From Propionicimonas sp. (GTDB lineage: Bacteria > Actinomycetota > Actinomycetes > Propionibacteriales > Propionibacteriaceae), in NCBI GenBank assembly GCA_031119515.1, contig JAVHXR010000215.1, positions 1-5,229 of the forward strand: DNA of 5,229 nt. Reading direction: 5' to 3'. The notes beneath the pieces are model-generated. The model was given only the letters and a program-made list of their open reading frames with translations. It searched no databases and had not been told where the DNA came from. Within the stretch, counting starts at the first letter, position 1, and each line of letters begins with the position of its first letter. Shown here piece after piece: positions 5,155 through 5,229 of the stretch. A program made the position numbers and the translations under genes.

Positions 5155-5229
5155 GTGACGGCAGGCCGGTACGCTCCCAGCCCGACCTCGGCGCTGCACC
5201 TGGGAAACCTGCGCACCGCCGTCGTCGCG
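5155..5229 (+). CDS. gluQ: Glutamyl-Q tRNA(Asp) synthetase (N-terminal fragment, truncated by window edge)
   Basis: The first 25 codons read GRYAPSPTSALHLGNLRTA from residue 4, the start of a class I aminoacyl-tRNA synthetase of the glutamyl type. HLGN (15-18) is the HIGH-type ATP-binding motif. GluQ attaches glutamate to queuosine in the anticodon of tRNA(Asp). I prefer GluQ over the full glutamyl-tRNA synthetase GltX because HLGNLRTA right after APSP at the very N-terminus is typical of GluQ, whereas GltX usually has HVGG or HIGG followed by ARTA. Only the N-terminus is visible, so a GltX-like enzyme is not excluded. The GTG start has no Shine-Dalgarno and follows a -10-like hexamer by 6 nt, so the message may be leaderless. 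It is divergent from pafB. Confidence 0.75.
   Translation, partial: MTAGRYAPSPTSALHLGNLRTAVVA

Noticed and set aside
3641..5158. 505-codon plus-strand open frame opposite pafB and pafC
   Set aside because: It spans two convincing WYL regulators on the other strand, and its translation shows no domain.
1..5229. Mobile element, CRISPR array, phage or defence system
   Set aside because: No transposase, integrase, direct repeat array or foreign-looking base composition was seen. All recognisable genes are chromosomal housekeeping genes.

Overview
The window is very GC-rich DNA with strongly GC-biased third codon positions, GTG starts and frequent gene overlaps. It reads as a chromosomal segment of a high-GC actinobacterium. 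The gene order pafB-pafC-tatA-tatC-helY matches the Mycobacterium tuberculosis block Rv2096c to Rv2092c (known synteny). A diacylglycerol-kinase-type gene between tatC and helY, and the absence of pafA next to pafB, suggest a lineage other than Mycobacterium. Propionibacteriales is a guess I cannot confirm from sequence alone.

Layout, right to left on the minus strand: pafB (5065-4106) and pafC (4119-3178) overlap by 14 nt. They encode the two WYL-domain subunits of the PafBC DNA-damage-response activator. Next come a small single-pass membrane/coiled-coil protein of unknown function (3139-2936), tatA (2887-2657), tatC (2654-1836) and a YegS/DgkB-type lipid kinase (1839-889). The kinase gene overlaps tatC by 4 nt and has its own strong ribosome binding site. 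After a 201-nt gap, the Ski2-like helicase helY starts at 687 and runs off the left edge. At the far right a divergent gene on the plus strand starts at GTG 5155 and runs off the window; its first 25 codons look like glutamyl-Q tRNA(Asp) synthetase.

Together the genes cover DNA-damage transcription control (PafBC), export of folded proteins (TatA/TatC; no tatB is present here), lipid phosphorylation and RNA or nucleic-acid unwinding. Spacing suggests one minus-strand transcription unit from pafB through the lipid kinase, with possible internal initiation before tatA. helY is probably started separately from a leaderless promoter. No mobile element, CRISPR array, tRNA or rRNA was seen. This is mostly a conserved housekeeping region. 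The points worth a second look are the uncharacterised coiled-coil membrane protein placed between pafC and tatA, the uncoupling of pafBC from pafA, the leaderless starts, and a coding-like stretch in the gap before helY.
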